A stretch of DNA of 64,000 bases from CAZDKK01 sp964603725 (GCA_964603725.1 CAZRWW010000008.1:1-64000), one strand, 5' to 3'; shown: positions 26,415 to 35,675, numbered from the stretch's first letter. Program-made: numbers and translations. Notes: generated from the letters alone by a model not told the origin.

Positions 26415-29400
26415 CTACCGCCCCGGCTCGCGGCGCGGGTACGACGGCGCCGGCGGCACGTCGCGCGGGTCCTCCCGGATGAGCGACTGGAGGTGGGCCA
26501 CGGCGGCGCGAAGCTGCGCATCGTCGCCCCGGAACGTGGCGTGCGGCGGATTGTCGACGATGATGTCCGGGTCGACGCCGTGTCCCTCGATCAACCAGCG
26601 GCCCTCGGGCCCGTAGACGCCGAACTCGGCGGCGGTGACGATGCCGTCATCGGCCAGCCGGTTGCTGGACGACAGCCAGATTTCCCCGCCCCACGTGCGC
26701 GTGCCGATGACCGCTCCCAGGCCCAGTCGCCGGAAGCCCTCGGCGAAGGCCTCGCCGTCGGACATCGTCCACTCATCGACCAGCACGACCATGTGGCCGC
26801 GGAAGGCGTACTGCATGTTCCAGTACGGGGCCCCGCTGCGCGGCTGCCAGTACATCCAGGCCCGGCGCAGGAGCTTCCCGAGCACCCACGAGTCGATGTT
26901 GCCGCCGGTGTTGTGCCGCACGTCGACGATCAGGCCGCGGCGGTTGAAGATGGGGTAGAAGTCCCGGTACCACTGGGCGATGTCGTCACCGCCCATGGCG
27001 CGCAGGTGCACGTAGCCGATCTGGCCCGCGCTCAGGCTGTCCGTCATGAGGCGGCGCGTGTACTCCCACTCGTCGTAGCGCAGATCGCGCGCGCGATCGG
27101 GCGCGATGGGCGTGACGATGACGTCGAACGGCTGGCCGGGCGCGCCGCGCCGCTGGACCGCCAATCGCACCTGGCGGCCCGCCTGGGCCCGCAGGAGCAG
27201 GCCCGGATCGGCCGCCTCGAGCAGGCTCACGCCGTTGATCACCGTGATGACATCGCCCGGCCGGATCCCCGCGGACGGCTGAGCCAGGGGGGCGAGCTGG
27301 TCGGGCTCGTCGGGATCGGCGCGGTAGACGCGGGCGACGCGGTAGCCCCCGGCCGCCGGATCACGCGCGAGCACCGCGCCCAACGAGGCGGTTTCCACGC
27401 GCAGGGGGTCGGTGCGGAAGTCGCCGCCCCAGACATAGGTGTGCAGGGCGCCCAGCTCGCTCGCCATCTGGGCCTGCAGGTCGGCCAGCTCGGCCCGGTC
27501 CGTGACGCGCTCGACCAGGGGCAGGTACTTGTTCAGGACGGCCGGCCAGTCGAGACCGTGCATCTGCGGATCGTAGAAGTAGTCGCGCTCGAGGCGCCAG
27601 GATTCGATGAACATCTGCCGCCACTTCTCGCGCGGATCGATCGCGAAGCGCCAGCCGGAAAGGTCGACACGCGCCTTGTCCAGATCGGGCCCTGGATCGC
27701 TGTCCGCGGCAAGGACGTGGAAGCTGTCATCCTTGCGCACCAGGAGCTTGCGGCCGTCGCTTGCCAGCTCGTAGCCCTGGATGTCCGCCACGAGGGTGAC
27801 GGGCTCGGGGCTCTCGGATGTGATCTTGAGCGCCTGCAGCGAGGCCTTGCCCTCGGCGTCGCCGTCGCGCGCGATCCAGAAGAGGCGCTCGCCGTTGAGC
27901 GCCAGGGCGTCGTAGTTGCCGGCCGGGGCCGGCACGACCATCAGGCGCTCGATGATGGACGTGAAATCGATGCGGACGTGCGGGGGCTTCTTGGTCGAGC
28001 CGGCGTCACGGCTCTCGCGCTCCACGGCGCCGCTGAGACCACGATCGCCGGCGCGCCCAGCGTCGCGCCGCGAATCGGTCTCGCGCTCAGCCGGCGGCGA
28101 TGCCTCGGCGGGGTGCAGCTCGTCCTCGGGCGCGAAGGGCGAGCGCAGGCCGGGCTCGAGCGGCAGCAGATAGATGCGAGTCTGCTCGCTGAAGAAGGGC
28201 TCCGGCTGGCGGGGGCCCCACGGGTCGCCGACGCGCGACGCGAATGTGCGGTCCGAGAGCAAGTATAGCCAGCGGCCGTCGGGGCTCCATTGCGGGTCCC
28301 AGCTGCTGTAGCGATCGCTCGTCACCGGCGTGCTGCGCTGCGTCTGGATGTCGTGCACCTGGATGCGGCGCAGGCCGTTGGGGGCGTCGAGGCCGTAGGC
28401 GAGCCAGCGGCTGTCCGGCGACCAGGCGACGTTGCCCAGGCCCCACTGGGGCGACTCGGCGATCAGCGTCGAACGGCGCTTATCCGTGTCGAAGAGCCAG
28501 AGCCGCTGATCGTGATCGGTGAAGGCGATCCAGCGCCCGTCGGGCGACGGCCGCCCGTCGAAGCGCACGACCGTCCCGTCCGCGCTGAGCTGCTCGGACG
28601 GCGCGGTGCCGGTGGGCGAGCAGCGCCACCACTCGACCTCGCCGCTCTCGTCCGACAGCACCAGCAGCGACTGCCCGTCGGCCGCGAACCGGGCGCTGCG
28701 GTAGCGCACGCCCGATCGACGCGTGATCTCGGCCAGCCGGCCCTGCTTGACCGGTGCGACGAAGACCTGGCCATAGGTGGTGAGGGCGAGGCGCGTGCCG
28801 TCCGGGGAGAGGTGCGCGGATGAGAGACGCTCCATCGGCTTCTCGATCCACCTTTCGAGCGCCTGTTCGAAGTCGGAGGCCAGCCCGATCACGAGCGGGC
28901 GGTCCTGATCGGCGGCGATCTCGTACACGCGCAGGTCGGCGCCGAGCTGGTAGACGATCCGACCCTGGCCGAGGGACGGGGACTTGACATCCCAACCGTC
29001 GTGGCGCGTGTGCTGCTTCAGGTCGGTGCCGTCGGGGGCCATCGACCACAGGTTCATCGTCCCATCGCGGTCGCTGGCGAAGTAGACGCGCCCTTCCCAC
29101 CACATCGGATGCCGGCTCGTGCCCGGGTGGTCCGCCGTGAGCGGCACCGCCTCGTCATCGCCCTCGGTGAAGCGCCACAGGTTCTGCGCCGTGCCGCCCT
29201 GATAGTTCTTGGTGTGACTCCACTGCCGGGCGAAGCGCGTGAAGAAGAGCGTGCGGCCGGCCGGCTCGTACGCGCCCTCGGCGGCTTGCGCCAGCGGCAG
29301 AAGCTCGACCGCCCCCGTGGCGAGGTCGAGCGCCGCGAGCTGCGCGTTGGGAAGCGTGCTGAAGTGGGCCGTCGCGAAGAGCACGCGACCGTCGGGCGTC

Positions 29401-29891
29401 CAGCCCTCGACGCGCGCCCATTCACCGGTGTAGGTGCGCCGCGCGGGCCGCCCGCCCGTGAGCGGCATCGTGTAGACCTCGGCGGGCCCCTCGTACACGG
29501 CGGTGAAGGCGAGCAGCCCTCCGTCGGGGGAGACGGCGGGATGGTCCTCGACCTCGAGGTGGGTGGTGAGACGCCGCGCCAGGCCGCCTGCGAGCGGGAC
29601 GGTCCACAGGTCGCCCTCGGCGACGAAGACGACGGTTTCGCCGTGCAGCGCGGGGTAGCGGTAGTAGCCCTGCGGGCCGGGGGCGGCGGCGGAGCCCGCC
29701 GTGCCGGCGGATGCGGCTGCCGGGCCGGCGGATGCGGCTGCCGGGCCGGCGGATGCGGCTGCCGGGCCGGCGGCGGAGGCGAACGCCAGGATCAGGGCGC
29801 AGGCCCCGATGGGGATCGCTCGCGCGCGCACGGGCGATTGGAAAGCCTGGGCGACAGCGGCGGCGCGCCGGGGAAGTCCGTCGAGCGTCAT
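26415..29891 (-). CDS. Tricorn-type protease (S41 family) with N-terminal beta-propellers
   Basis: 1158 residues. The start at 29891 has AAGGAG eight bases upstream; a further in-frame extension is less likely. A signal-like hydrophobic segment (IPIGACALILAFASAAG) precedes a repeat linker, so the protein is probably periplasmic, unlike archaeal tricorn. The N-terminal half has PD40 propeller blades (VSPDGGLLAFTA, WTPDGRVLFAT, WSPDSRWLAYGLD, WSPDGRWLYLLSD). A tricorn C1 core domain follows, then a PDZ domain (residues ~835-920, IRPGDVITVINGVSL). The S41 core has VDVRHNTGGNID and VLVDEWTMSDGEAFAEGFR, where Ser is the expected nucleophile. Role: processive degradation of peptides. It stands alone between a repeat array and the toxin-antitoxin operon. 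Confidence 0.92.
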   Translation of the reverse strand: MTLDGLPRRAAAVAQAFQSPVRARAIPIGACALILAFASAAGPAAASAGPAAASAGPAAASAGTAGSAAAPGPQGYYRYPALHGETVVFVAEGDLWTVPLAGGLARRLTTHLEVEDHPAVSPDGGLLAFTAVYEGPAEVYTMPLTGGRPARRTYTGEWARVEGWTPDGRVLFATAHFSTLPNAQLAALDLATGAVELLPLAQAAEGAYEPAGRTLFFTRFARQWSHTKNYQGGTAQNLWRFTEGDDEAVPLTADHPGTSRHPMWWEGRVYFASDRDGTMNLWSMAPDGTDLKQHTRHDGWDVKSPSLGQGRIVYQLGADLRVYEIAADQDRPLVIGLASDFEQALERWIEKPMERLSSAHLSPDGTRLALTTYGQVFVAPVKQGRLAEITRRSGVRYRSARFAADGQSLLVLSDESGEVEWWRCSPTGTAPSEQLSADGTVVRFDGRPSPDGRWIAFTDHDQRLWLFDTDKRRSTLIAESPQWGLGNVAWSPDSRWLAYGLDAPNGLRRIQVHDIQTQRSTPVTSDRYSSWDPQWSPDGRWLYLLSDRTFASRVGDPWGPRQPEPFFSEQTRIYLLPLEPGLRSPFAPEDELHPAEASPPAERETDSRRDAGRAGDRGLSGAVERESRDAGSTKKPPHVRIDFTSIIERLMVVPAPAGNYDALALNGERLFWIARDGDAEGKASLQALKITSESPEPVTLVADIQGYELASDGRKLLVRKDDSFHVLAADSDPGPDLDKARVDLSGWRFAIDPREKWRQMFIESWRLERDYFYDPQMHGLDWPAVLNKYLPLVERVTDRAELADLQAQMASELGALHTYVWGGDFRTDPLRVETASLGAVLARDPAAGGYRVARVYRADPDEPDQLAPLAQPSAGIRPGDVITVINGVSLLEAADPGLLLRAQAGRQVRLAVQRRGAPGQPFDVIVTPIAPDRARDLRYDEWEYTRRLMTDSLSAGQIGYVHLRAMGGDDIAQWYRDFYPIFNRRGLIVDVRHNTGGNIDSWVLGKLLRRAWMYWQPRSGAPYWNMQYAFRGHMVVLVDEWTMSDGEAFAEGFRRLGLGAVIGTRTWGGEIWLSSSNRLADDGIVTAAEFGVYGPEGRWLIEGHGVDPDIIVDNPPHATFRGDDAQLRAAVAHLQSLIREDPRDVPPAPSYPRREPGR
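29698..29773 (-). repeat. 21-bp tandem repeat in the tricorn leader, three and a half copies
   Basis: Plus-strand unit GCCGGGCCGGCGGATGCGGCT encodes SAGPAAA repeats right behind the signal segment. Two copies are exact. Confidence 0.92.
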
Positions 29892-29999
29892 GGCGGCTCC
29901 TTGCATTGGCAGGTGCGACGGGGCGGGCTGGGGGCGCCCCGCGAGGATCATTGGCCAGGTGTGCCCTCTCGTTCCAACTCCATATAGGTGATGAGATGG

Positions 30000-30299
30000 T
30001 CAGGCGACCTTCCGCCGCGCCCTGAGGATGAAGCGCACCTGGACGCCCACACGACCGAGCAACTCGACGAGGCTGTCGATACTGAATCGATCGATCTTGC
30101 CACGCATGAGATCGCTGATGCGTGGTTGAGTAACGCCGAGCAGTTCGGCCGCCGCAGCCTGGGTGAGGCCTCGTCGCTCGATGATCTTGGTCAGGTGGAT
30201 CATGAGCTCGGAACGTCCCCGGAGGTTCTCGGCTTCCTCGGGGGAGAAGCCGAGGTCTCGGTAGAGGTTCCTGGACGCTTGTCGTACTCTGATCGCCAT
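30000..30299 (-). CDS. HTH (XRE-type) antitoxin, HigA-like
   Basis: 99-residue DNA-binding protein with a clear helix-turn-helix: LTQAAAAELLGVTQPRISDLMRGKIDRFSIDSLVELLGRVG. Second gene of a toxin-first pair: its ATG follows the toxin's TAG with no spacer, and GGGGAG inside the toxin's end serves as its ribosome-binding site. HigA-type antitoxins neutralise the toxin and repress the operon by binding palindromes, and a perfect palindrome is present upstream at 30647-30664. The basic C-terminal RFILRARRKVA may contact toxin or DNA. Confidence 0.92.
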   Translation of the reverse strand: MAIRVRQASRNLYRDLGFSPEEAENLRGRSELMIHLTKIIERRGLTQAAAAELLGVTQPRISDLMRGKIDRFSIDSLVELLGRVGVQVRFILRARRKVA

Positions 30300-30638
30300 C
30301 TACTGCTCCCCCCTTCGCAATCGAGCCAGCTCTGCGAGTCTGTGCCTCGCCAGGGCCAGCTCACCGGCTCGAGTCCGCGCGTCGCGTTTCTCGAATGCAT
30401 GCAAGACGTAGATCGCTTCCTGAAAGCGTGCCACATAGAGGACCCTGTGTTGGGTCCGCGTGCGGATCCGTATCTCGTTGACCCCTGGGCCGACGGCCTT
30501 GACGGGCTTCCAGTCGCTCGGGAGAAGCCCGCTCTGGATGCGGCGAAGCTGGTACCCGGCCAGGCGTCGCGCCTCGGCCGGAAACGCCCGCAAGTCCTCG
30601 AGCGAGGAACCAAGCCAGTTCAGGGGCTTCTCAGCCAC
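30300..30638 (-). CDS. RelE-superfamily toxin, HigB/Gp49-like (DUF891)
   Basis: 112 residues. Starts at a GTG (30638). The pattern LRAFPAEARRLAGYQLRRIQSGLLPSDWKPVKAVGPGVNEIRIR, then HRVLYVARFQEAIYVLHAFEKRDARTRAGELALARHRLAEL, is the signature of phage-derived Gp49-like/HigB ribonuclease toxins that cut mRNA on the ribosome. The order toxin before antitoxin is typical of higBA. The GTG lies nine bases from the operator palindrome, so the transcript is nearly leaderless and translation may be weak by design. Confidence 0.92.
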   Translation of the reverse strand: MAEKPLNWLGSSLEDLRAFPAEARRLAGYQLRRIQSGLLPSDWKPVKAVGPGVNEIRIRTRTQHRVLYVARFQEAIYVLHAFEKRDARTRAGELALARHRLAELARLRRGEQ

Positions 30639-30646
30639 GAGACCAA

Positions 30647-30664
30647 TATATACCTTGGTATATA
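30647..30664 (-). promoter_or_regulatory. Toxin-antitoxin operator/promoter palindrome
   Basis: TATATACC-TT-GGTATATA, a perfect 8+2+8 dyad in an otherwise GC-rich region. The TATATA arms can also serve as the -10 box, so antitoxin binding would directly block RNA polymerase. A second AT-rich dyad, GATAT-6-ATATC, lies at 30764-30779 and may be an additional site. Confidence 0.8.
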
Positions 30665-30884
30665 GTCATGCAAGGGTCGCCTGACATCTGCCTGCGCCAG
30701 GCGGGCGTCGCAACGATGTCCTCCGCCCGACCGGGACTCAGTGGCGCCGGCGCCAGTCTGTAAGATATATCCGAATATCGAGTTACGGATGGGGTCCTGT
30801 TGTGGCCGGGGAGAGGCGGCCGGCCGGCTCCCCGCAGAGGGTAGCAAGGCACGGGCCGGCGAGCTGACAAGGGGCGACTTCGTC

Positions 30885-31790
30885 TCAGTGGATCAGCTCC
30901 AGCACCCTGGCCGCCTCGCCGGCGTACTCGCCGCCGCCGGCGCGGACTTCCTCGAGCCGCCGGGCCGCCTGTTCCGCCTGCCCAAGCTTCAGGTGACAGT
31001 TGGCCAGGACCCAGAGCGCCATTGCCCGCGCCGCGCTGTCCGGGGAGGTCGCGGCGAGCTCGAGGGGTGCGATGGCCCGCTCCGGAGCGCCGTTGAGGGC
31101 GAGCGCCAGCCCGTAGAGCCAGGCCGCCTCGGGGCTCTCGGGCTCCCGCTCGCGCGCGGCGCGCAAGAAGCGCTCCGCCGACGCGTAGTTGCCGGCGGCG
31201 ATGTGGCCACGCCCGGCGGCCAGGAGCTGGTCCAGCGCCGCGGCCGGCGTGTCCGGGACCTCCTCGCCCCGAACATCCACGTCCCGAACCTCCTCGCCCC
31301 GAACCTCCGTGCTCACGGCCACATCGGTGGGAAAGCTCGCCCACTGCGTGATGTCGGGGCGCCCGGGGTGGGGCCGCAGCAGCACGACGGCGACGACGGC
31401 CGCCGCCAGCACGGGGGCGAGGACCGCCGGGCGCCGCAGCCCGGCCACCAGGGTCTGCGCGAAGCCGCGCAACGGATGCAACCGCGGGCCGGTCTCGACA
31501 CCGGTCTCGACACCGGCCTCGACGGCGGCCTCCACGCCGGCCTCGACGACGGTCTCCACGCCGGCTTCCGCGCGGCCGCGGTTCAGGGCGCGCAGCAGCG
31601 CGGGGGCGTGATCGCGCAGGGCGCCCGCCACCCGGGCTCCCCGCTCGAGCTCGGAGAAGCAGGTGTCGCACTCCAGGAGGTGATCTTCGAGCCGCCTGCG
31701 TTCATCAGCGTCCAGGAGGTCATGCTCGTAGCGGGCGATCAAGGCGGCCAGCTCCGGCCGCGCGCAGGCGGATGTCTCGCGCTCAGTCAT
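30885..31790 (-). CDS. Anti-sigma factor with zinc-finger domain, one transmembrane helix and periplasmic TPRs
   Basis: 301 residues. Its ATG overlaps the sigma gene's stop (ATGACTGA, 8-base overlap) with AGGAGG just upstream, so the pair is translationally coupled. The N-terminal zf-HC2 domain shows HLLECDTC (H-x3-C-x2-C) around residues 35-45 and should bind the sigma factor in the cytoplasm. A VETG/VEAG repeat linker follows, then a single membrane helix (PAVLAPVLAAAVVAVVLL). The outer part holds a GEEVR repeat and about three TPR-like motifs (AAGNYASAERFLRAARE, PEAAWLYGLALALNGAPERAI, ALWVLANCHLKLGQAEQAARRLE). A TPR sensor end is unusual for a zf-HC2 anti-sigma and suggests it senses a protein partner. 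Confidence 0.9.
   Translation of the reverse strand: MTERETSACARPELAALIARYEHDLLDADERRRLEDHLLECDTCFSELERGARVAGALRDHAPALLRALNRGRAEAGVETVVEAGVEAAVEAGVETGVETGPRLHPLRGFAQTLVAGLRRPAVLAPVLAAAVVAVVLLRPHPGRPDITQWASFPTDVAVSTEVRGEEVRDVDVRGEEVPDTPAAALDQLLAAGRGHIAAGNYASAERFLRAAREREPESPEAAWLYGLALALNGAPERAIAPLELAATSPDSAARAMALWVLANCHLKLGQAEQAARRLEEVRAGGGEYAGEAARVLELIH
31256..31315 (-). repeat. 15-bp tandem repeat in the anti-sigma gene, four copies
   Basis: Plus-strand unit GAACCTCCTCGCCCC with variants. It encodes GEEVR/DVDVR units just outside the membrane helix. Confidence 0.8.
31489..31572 (-). repeat. 12-bp tandem repeat in the anti-sigma gene, seven copies
   Basis: Plus-strand unit CCGGTCTCGACA with variants. 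It encodes VETG/VEAG/VEAA tetrapeptides in the cytoplasmic linker between zinc finger and membrane helix. Confidence 0.85.
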
Positions 31791-32553
31791 CGGGATCCTC
31801 CTGTGCCCGCGCCCTCGCGCCCGCGTCGCGCCCGTCGAGCCTGTCGCGCGAGCCACCCGCGCGGGTTGGGCCGAACGCTCGCGGTGCAGGCCCGCCGCGC
31901 CGTCCCTCCGCCCCGGGCGTTGCCTGCGACTCGATCGCGTTGATGAGCTTGCGGCGGCAGCGCGAGATTCGGCTGTCGACCGTGCCGAGCGGCTCATCGC
32001 CGAAGGCGGCGCGAATCTCGTGGCGGTCCGCGCCGCCCAGAAGCAGGCGGAAGACCTTCCGGCACTCGTCGGTGGCACGCACCAGGGCGCTCTCGAGCTG
32101 CCGCACGAGATCGAACGCCGCGCGCTCCACGTCAGGCGAAAGACCCACCACCTCGGCCATCCACGTGTCCTCCACCACGATCCGCCGCGCGCCTTCGACG
32201 CGACTGCGCTTCAGGTAGTTGCCCACCTTGTTGCGCAACACCACGAAGACCCACGGCAGCAGTCCGCGCGGGAGGTCGGCGGTCCGGTACTTCTCGCAGA
32301 CCGTGCGCATCGTCTCCTGGGCGATGTCCCGCGCCGCCTCCTCGTCCCGCACCCTTCGTTTCGCCAGGGCGAGGATCCTTGCACCGAGGCGGTCGAAGAG
32401 TCGGTTCTCGGCCTCGCCGTCGCCCCGCCGGGCGCGGGCCAGGAGCTCATCGATGCCCTGGATGTCCCGGGCGTCTGCCCCGTCCGAGCAGCGGCGGCCC
32501 TCGGGCAGGTTCCGTGATTCCCCGTCGTTCCGGATGTCGGTGGATTCGTTCAT
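31783..32553 (-). CDS. ECF-family RNA polymerase sigma factor
   Basis: 256 residues. Region 2 is seen in AENRLFDRLGARILALAKRRVRDEEAARDIAQETMRTVCEKY and LLPWVFVVLRNKVGNYLKR. Region 4 is in LESALVRATDECRKVFRLLLGGADRHEIRAAFGDEPLGTVDSRISRCRRKLINAI, a somewhat divergent helix-turn-helix. The start at 32553 is chosen over the long upstream extension because region 2 begins shortly after it. A ~45-residue Gly/Arg/Pro-rich C-terminal tail after region 4 is extra compared with most ECFs. The coupled downstream gene is its likely anti-sigma factor. It is divergent from the C39-like secreted protein, a candidate target. Confidence 0.9.
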   Translation of the reverse strand: MNESTDIRNDGESRNLPEGRRCSDGADARDIQGIDELLARARRGDGEAENRLFDRLGARILALAKRRVRDEEAARDIAQETMRTVCEKYRTADLPRGLLPWVFVVLRNKVGNYLKRSRVEGARRIVVEDTWMAEVVGLSPDVERAAFDLVRQLESALVRATDECRKVFRLLLGGADRHEIRAAFGDEPLGTVDSRISRCRRKLINAIESQATPGAEGRRGGPAPRAFGPTRAGGSRDRLDGRDAGARARAQEDPDD

Positions 32554-32735
32554 CGATTCCCTGCAAGCCGGGGGGCTCCTGTGGAAACGAACGAGATGTA
32601 TGAACCGGCCCGTCCGGCGGGAGTGACGGTCGCCAGGGTGACGCCGAGTCCCACCGGATCCTAGGGGGCGCGAACGGGCAGGGCAACTGCCCTTGCCGGC
32701 GCCCTTCTTCGAGGCCGGGAGAGGGGGAGAGCACC

Positions 32736-35675
32736 ATGAAGTCACGGATCGTTCTTGCATGCGTATGTCTGGCGATGCTCGCGGCGTTCGGGCTGCCGCT
32801 GCTGAGCGCGGGCCCCGCGGCGCGCATCGTCCTGTGGGATGAGGGGTTCGAAGACGGCGACGCCGACTGCTGGGCCATCGCCACGACCGGCACGACCGTG
32901 TCGGTCGTCAGCGATCAGAGCAGCTCGGGCACCTACTCGCTCAAGATCGCCGGCAACTCAGCCCAAGGCCAGGGCGCGACCGTGCAGTCGAAGGTGATCC
33001 AGATCGACTTCACGCGCGACTACACCCTGCAGTTCGCCTTCCGCTACGACAGCTTCCACTGGGACCGCTTCGCCGTCTTCGGCCACATCCGGTTGCTCCT
33101 CGACTACCCGGGCCTGCCGGTGCTCTATGATCCGGTCGGCAACAACTCCTTCGTCGGCAACCGGGTCTCGAACACGGCCTTCCAGGACTACCTGCCGTCG
33201 GGTGAATGGGGGCTGATCACGGTCCACTGCCGCCCGCAGGATCGCCAGTACGCGGTCTTCGTCAACGGCACGCACATGGGTACCGTGAGCTACCAGGCCG
33301 GCGTCGTGCCCAGCACCCGCTTCTGGGGCGAGGACAATCACAGCGTCAACAACTACCTGAACGCCTGGTACGACGACCTCAAGGTGTGGGGCTTCCTCGA
33401 TCCCGGACAGTGCGCGTACGCCGTCCCCGGCCTGCCCTACGACCCCGACGACTGCGCCAGCTGGGCCCATCCGCCCTCCGTGCCCTATCACGCGCAGTAC
33501 GTGCGCCCGGGACATCCGAACATCAGCGAGCCCTGCTCGCCGCCCGCCCCGAACGGCCGCTGCGCCGACGCGTGCCTGCACATGCTCTTCGACTACCACG
33601 GCGACAATCCGCCGGTGGGCGGCGGCAACTACGCCGGGCCGCAGGAAGAGATCGAGGCCGCGGCCAACACCAACGACCGCGTGAACAGCCCCGGCGGGCA
33701 GTGGTTCGGCACGATGATCGACGACATCCGCCGGGCCGCGCACTACTCGGCGCAGTCGCGCACGCTGACCAGCGCACGCGCCGGATGCCCGCCGCAGGGC
33801 AACATCAATCGGCGCGGGTTCCGGGGCTATAGCTGGAATGCGATCGGCTATGCGGCGCTCGACTCGGTCTGGACCGATCTGGCGCCCGACGACACGGTCG
33901 ATGTGGCGGCCCAGGTCTATCCGGAGGTCTTCGAGACGCTGATCGCCTCGGGCTACCCGCTGATGGTCTTCATCAACGCCGAGAACTACATCGGGCAGGT
34001 GGTGGCCGATCCCTACGAGGGCGAGCTCGATGAGACGGTGACCTCGATCGAGAACACCTGCGCGGGCCATGCCATCCTCATCATCGGCTATGACAATTCG
34101 GGCGCCTATCACAGCAACCCCATCGGACTGCCGGCCTTCATGCTGCACGATCCGGCCCTGGGCAAGTGCCTGTGGGTGCGCCAGCAGTTCTTCTGGGACT
34201 CGCTGTGGGCGGGCAAGCGCTTCGTCTTCGCCGCGCCGTGGGAGGTGATGTGGCTCGGACCCGCGCGCTGGTGCTACGCCGCCGACTTCAACGGCACGGC
34301 GATCGTCACCTACAGCGGGCCCGACCCGCTCGACGGAGGCTACCCGGTCAACAACGCGCAGGCCAAGGTCACCCTCTCCAACATCGGCCTGCGGGGCGGC
34401 GAGGTCTTCACCCACGCGCTGGCCGGCATCGGGTCGATGGGAAGCTGGGACTTCACGAGCTGGGCCCTGAAGTTCAACTGCTGGCTCGGCGGACAGGCGA
34501 CGGCGGTTGCCCGGTGCGATGCCAGCGGCAAACTGAACCCCGCGGCGTCATCGACCTCCTACGCGAACTACGCCGACGGCCTCGGCGGACATGCCCGGCA
34601 GTCCAAAGCCTTGCAGTTCTGTATGGTCGTCGCCGACCCGTTCGATCCCGGACACTTTGGGTGGCCGTACGGCGGGGCCTGGTGGACGCGCGCCGGGGGA
34701 TCGACCTTGCGCGTTCAGAGGCTGGCCGGCGGCGTGTACGCCGTCTCAGGCACGGTGTGCAACATGGGCAGCGAGCCGGTGCCCGGCGGCGGCATCTGGA
34801 CGCTGTGCGCGGGCGATCCGACCGTGGGCGAGCGCGAGAGCAGTGCGCCGATGGTGGGCTCGTGCACGATCCCGCCCCTCATGCCGGGCGACTCGCTGAC
34901 CGTGGGCCCGATCCTGTGGACCCCGCCGGAGCTGAACAGCCTCGGGCAACCCTACTTCGGGCTCTTCACGACGATCCAGCACCCGCTCGATCCCTCGGCG
35001 AGCCCCTGGCCGCAGGACGAGAACAACCATGCTACGCTGGCCGAGTTCGATCTGACGATCGGCCAGGCGCAGGCCGGCGAGCTCATGTTCTGGCTCGAGA
35101 ACCCGCAGCCGACGGCGATGGACCTCGTTCTGACGGCGACCGGCGACGCGGTCACGAGCGAGTGGCTGATCAGCGCGACCCCGCCGCTGGATGTGCCGAT
35201 CACGCTGCCGCCGCTCGGTCGGATCCCGGCGCGGCTCGAGATCACGCCGACCACCTCCGAGTCGGGCGGCGCGATCGAGGTGGGCAGCTTCCTCCATTAC
35301 CCGGGCGGCGGCCTCGTGCGGCAGACCGGCGGGGCGACGGTGACGATCGAGGTCTTTCCGCAGGGCGTGGCGGCCCCGCATGGATGGGTGGGGCGTCTGG
35401 AGCTGGCTCAGAGCCGCCCGAACCCGTTCCATCGCGAAGCGGCCCTCCGCTTCACGACGCCGCACGCGGGGGAGGTCCGGCTGTGCGTCTTCGACGTGGG
35501 CGGGCGGCTGGTGCGCACGCTGGTCGACCAGACCCTGCCGGCCGGCTGGCACGAAGCGCGCTGGAACGGCACCGATGGGCGCGGGACGCCCGTGGCCAAC
35601 GGCGTCTTCTTCTCGCGGCTCGAGTTCTCGGGGGAGAAGAGCTTGCAGCAGCGAATGATTCTGCTGCGGCCGTAG
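32736..35675 (+). CDS. Large secreted protein with concanavalin-like, C39-like peptidase and FlgD-like domains
   Basis: 979 residues, signal peptide about 1-26, GGGAGAGGGGGAGA before the ATG. Residues ~35-225 look like a laminin-G/concanavalin sandwich (FEDGDADCWAI, YTLQFAFRYDSF, NYLNAWYDDLKVWG). Residues ~270-490 have a papain-like C39 layout: NGRCADACLHMLFDYHG gives the probable Cys, CAGHAILIIGYDNSG the His and MLHDPALGK the Asp, as in bacteriocin-processing C39 or peptidase_C39_2 proteins. A middle region of beta domains follows, and the last ~85 residues form a FlgD-like Ig domain (RPNPFHREAALRFTTP, GGRLVRTLVDQ, WNGTDGRGTPVANGVFFSRL). Proteolytic activity is inferred, not certain. Confidence 0.86.
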   Translation: MKSRIVLACVCLAMLAAFGLPLLSAGPAARIVLWDEGFEDGDADCWAIATTGTTVSVVSDQSSSGTYSLKIAGNSAQGQGATVQSKVIQIDFTRDYTLQFAFRYDSFHWDRFAVFGHIRLLLDYPGLPVLYDPVGNNSFVGNRVSNTAFQDYLPSGEWGLITVHCRPQDRQYAVFVNGTHMGTVSYQAGVVPSTRFWGEDNHSVNNYLNAWYDDLKVWGFLDPGQCAYAVPGLPYDPDDCASWAHPPSVPYHAQYVRPGHPNISEPCSPPAPNGRCADACLHMLFDYHGDNPPVGGGNYAGPQEEIEAAANTNDRVNSPGGQWFGTMIDDIRRAAHYSAQSRTLTSARAGCPPQGNINRRGFRGYSWNAIGYAALDSVWTDLAPDDTVDVAAQVYPEVFETLIASGYPLMVFINAENYIGQVVADPYEGELDETVTSIENTCAGHAILIIGYDNSGAYHSNPIGLPAFMLHDPALGKCLWVRQQFFWDSLWAGKRFVFAAPWEVMWLGPARWCYAADFNGTAIVTYSGPDPLDGGYPVNNAQAKVTLSNIGLRGGEVFTHALAGIGSMGSWDFTSWALKFNCWLGGQATAVARCDASGKLNPAASSTSYANYADGLGGHARQSKALQFCMVVADPFDPGHFGWPYGGAWWTRAGGSTLRVQRLAGGVYAVSGTVCNMGSEPVPGGGIWTLCAGDPTVGERESSAPMVGSCTIPPLMPGDSLTVGPILWTPPELNSLGQPYFGLFTTIQHPLDPSASPWPQDENNHATLAEFDLTIGQAQAGELMFWLENPQPTAMDLVLTATGDAVTSEWLISATPPLDVPITLPPLGRIPARLEITPTTSESGGAIEVGSFLHYPGGGLVRQTGGATVTIEVFPQGVAAPHGWVGRLELAQSRPNPFHREAALRFTTPHAGEVRLCVFDVGGRLVRTLVDQTLPAGWHEARWNGTDGRGTPVANGVFFSRLEFSGEKSLQQRMILLRP

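Noticed and set aside
32677..32698. Inverted repeat AGGGCA-AC-TGCCCT between the sigma gene and the C39-like gene
   Set aside because: Only six perfect pairs; too short to call an operator without conservation data.
32554..32760. N-terminal extension of the ECF sigma frame
   Set aside because: No family similarity; the ATG at 32553 leaves a normal distance to region 2.
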